This document shows positions 5,458 to 5,497 of a stretch of 5,497 nt of DNA, piece by piece. A program made the translations under genes and the position numbers. Positions within the stretch are counted from its first letter, which is position 1. Each line of letters begins with the position of its first letter. The notes below the pieces were generated by a model. The model made no database searches, had not been told where the DNA came from, and was given only the letters and a program-made list of their open reading frames with translations. The DNA comes from an uncultured Clostridia bacterium (lineage in GTDB: Bacteria; Bacillota; Clostridia; Oscillospirales; Acutalibacteraceae), in assembly GCA_947174455.1 (NCBI GenBank), contig CAMWIZ010000078.1:1-5497 (forward strand). The letters run 5' to 3'.

Positions 5458-5497
5458 CGGATATACACAGCTTATGGAAATATAATTAAGGTAATAT

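Noticed and set aside
1..5497. CRISPR array, tRNA, rRNA, transposase or phage genes
   Set aside because: No regularly spaced direct repeats, cloverleaf, rRNA segments or recognisable mobile-element protein were seen.

Overview
The window looks like chromosomal DNA from a low-to-moderate GC Gram-positive bacterium, most likely a gut-type member of the Clostridia. The signs are consensus sigma-A promoters (TTGAAA-17-TATAAT and TTGTAT-17-TATAAT with an extended -10), strong AGGAG/GGAGGAG ribosome binding sites 7-8 nt before ATG, intrinsic terminators with U-tracts, a THI-box (TPP) riboswitch feeding a transcription terminator, and a lipoprotein with a Gram-positive style Ser/Thr/Asn-rich linker. 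The species cannot be named from the sequence. All supported genes are on the + strand.

Layout: (1) Positions 1-239 hold a short terminator-like hairpin, probably ending an upstream gene, a near-perfect promoter and a ~130-nt 5' leader. (2) Positions 240-3416 encode a 1058-residue protein with an unrecognised ~210-residue N-terminal region, a ~290-residue polar/acidic linker and a C-terminal array of about 20 MORN repeats. A strong hairpin follows it. (3) Positions 3417-3812 are non-coding. They carry a striking imperfect palindrome (3559-3724) that folds on paper into one ~165-nt rod with purine-rich internal loops, just upstream of mscS. I could not match it to a known riboswitch class. It is the best candidate here for something undescribed. 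(4) Positions 3813-4625 encode a 270-residue MscS-type mechanosensitive channel, followed by a U-tract terminator. (5) Positions 4713-5090 encode a small (125 aa) low-complexity lipoprotein, followed by a 14-bp hairpin terminator. (6) Positions 5214-5419 form a complete regulatory leader: promoter, TPP aptamer, an intervening hairpin and an intrinsic terminator. The thiamine-related gene it controls lies beyond the right edge.

The genes look like separate transcription units rather than one operon, because hairpins separate them. MscS (osmotic safety valve) and the lipoprotein both act at the cell envelope. No shared pathway links them to the MORN protein or to the TPP-controlled downstream gene.
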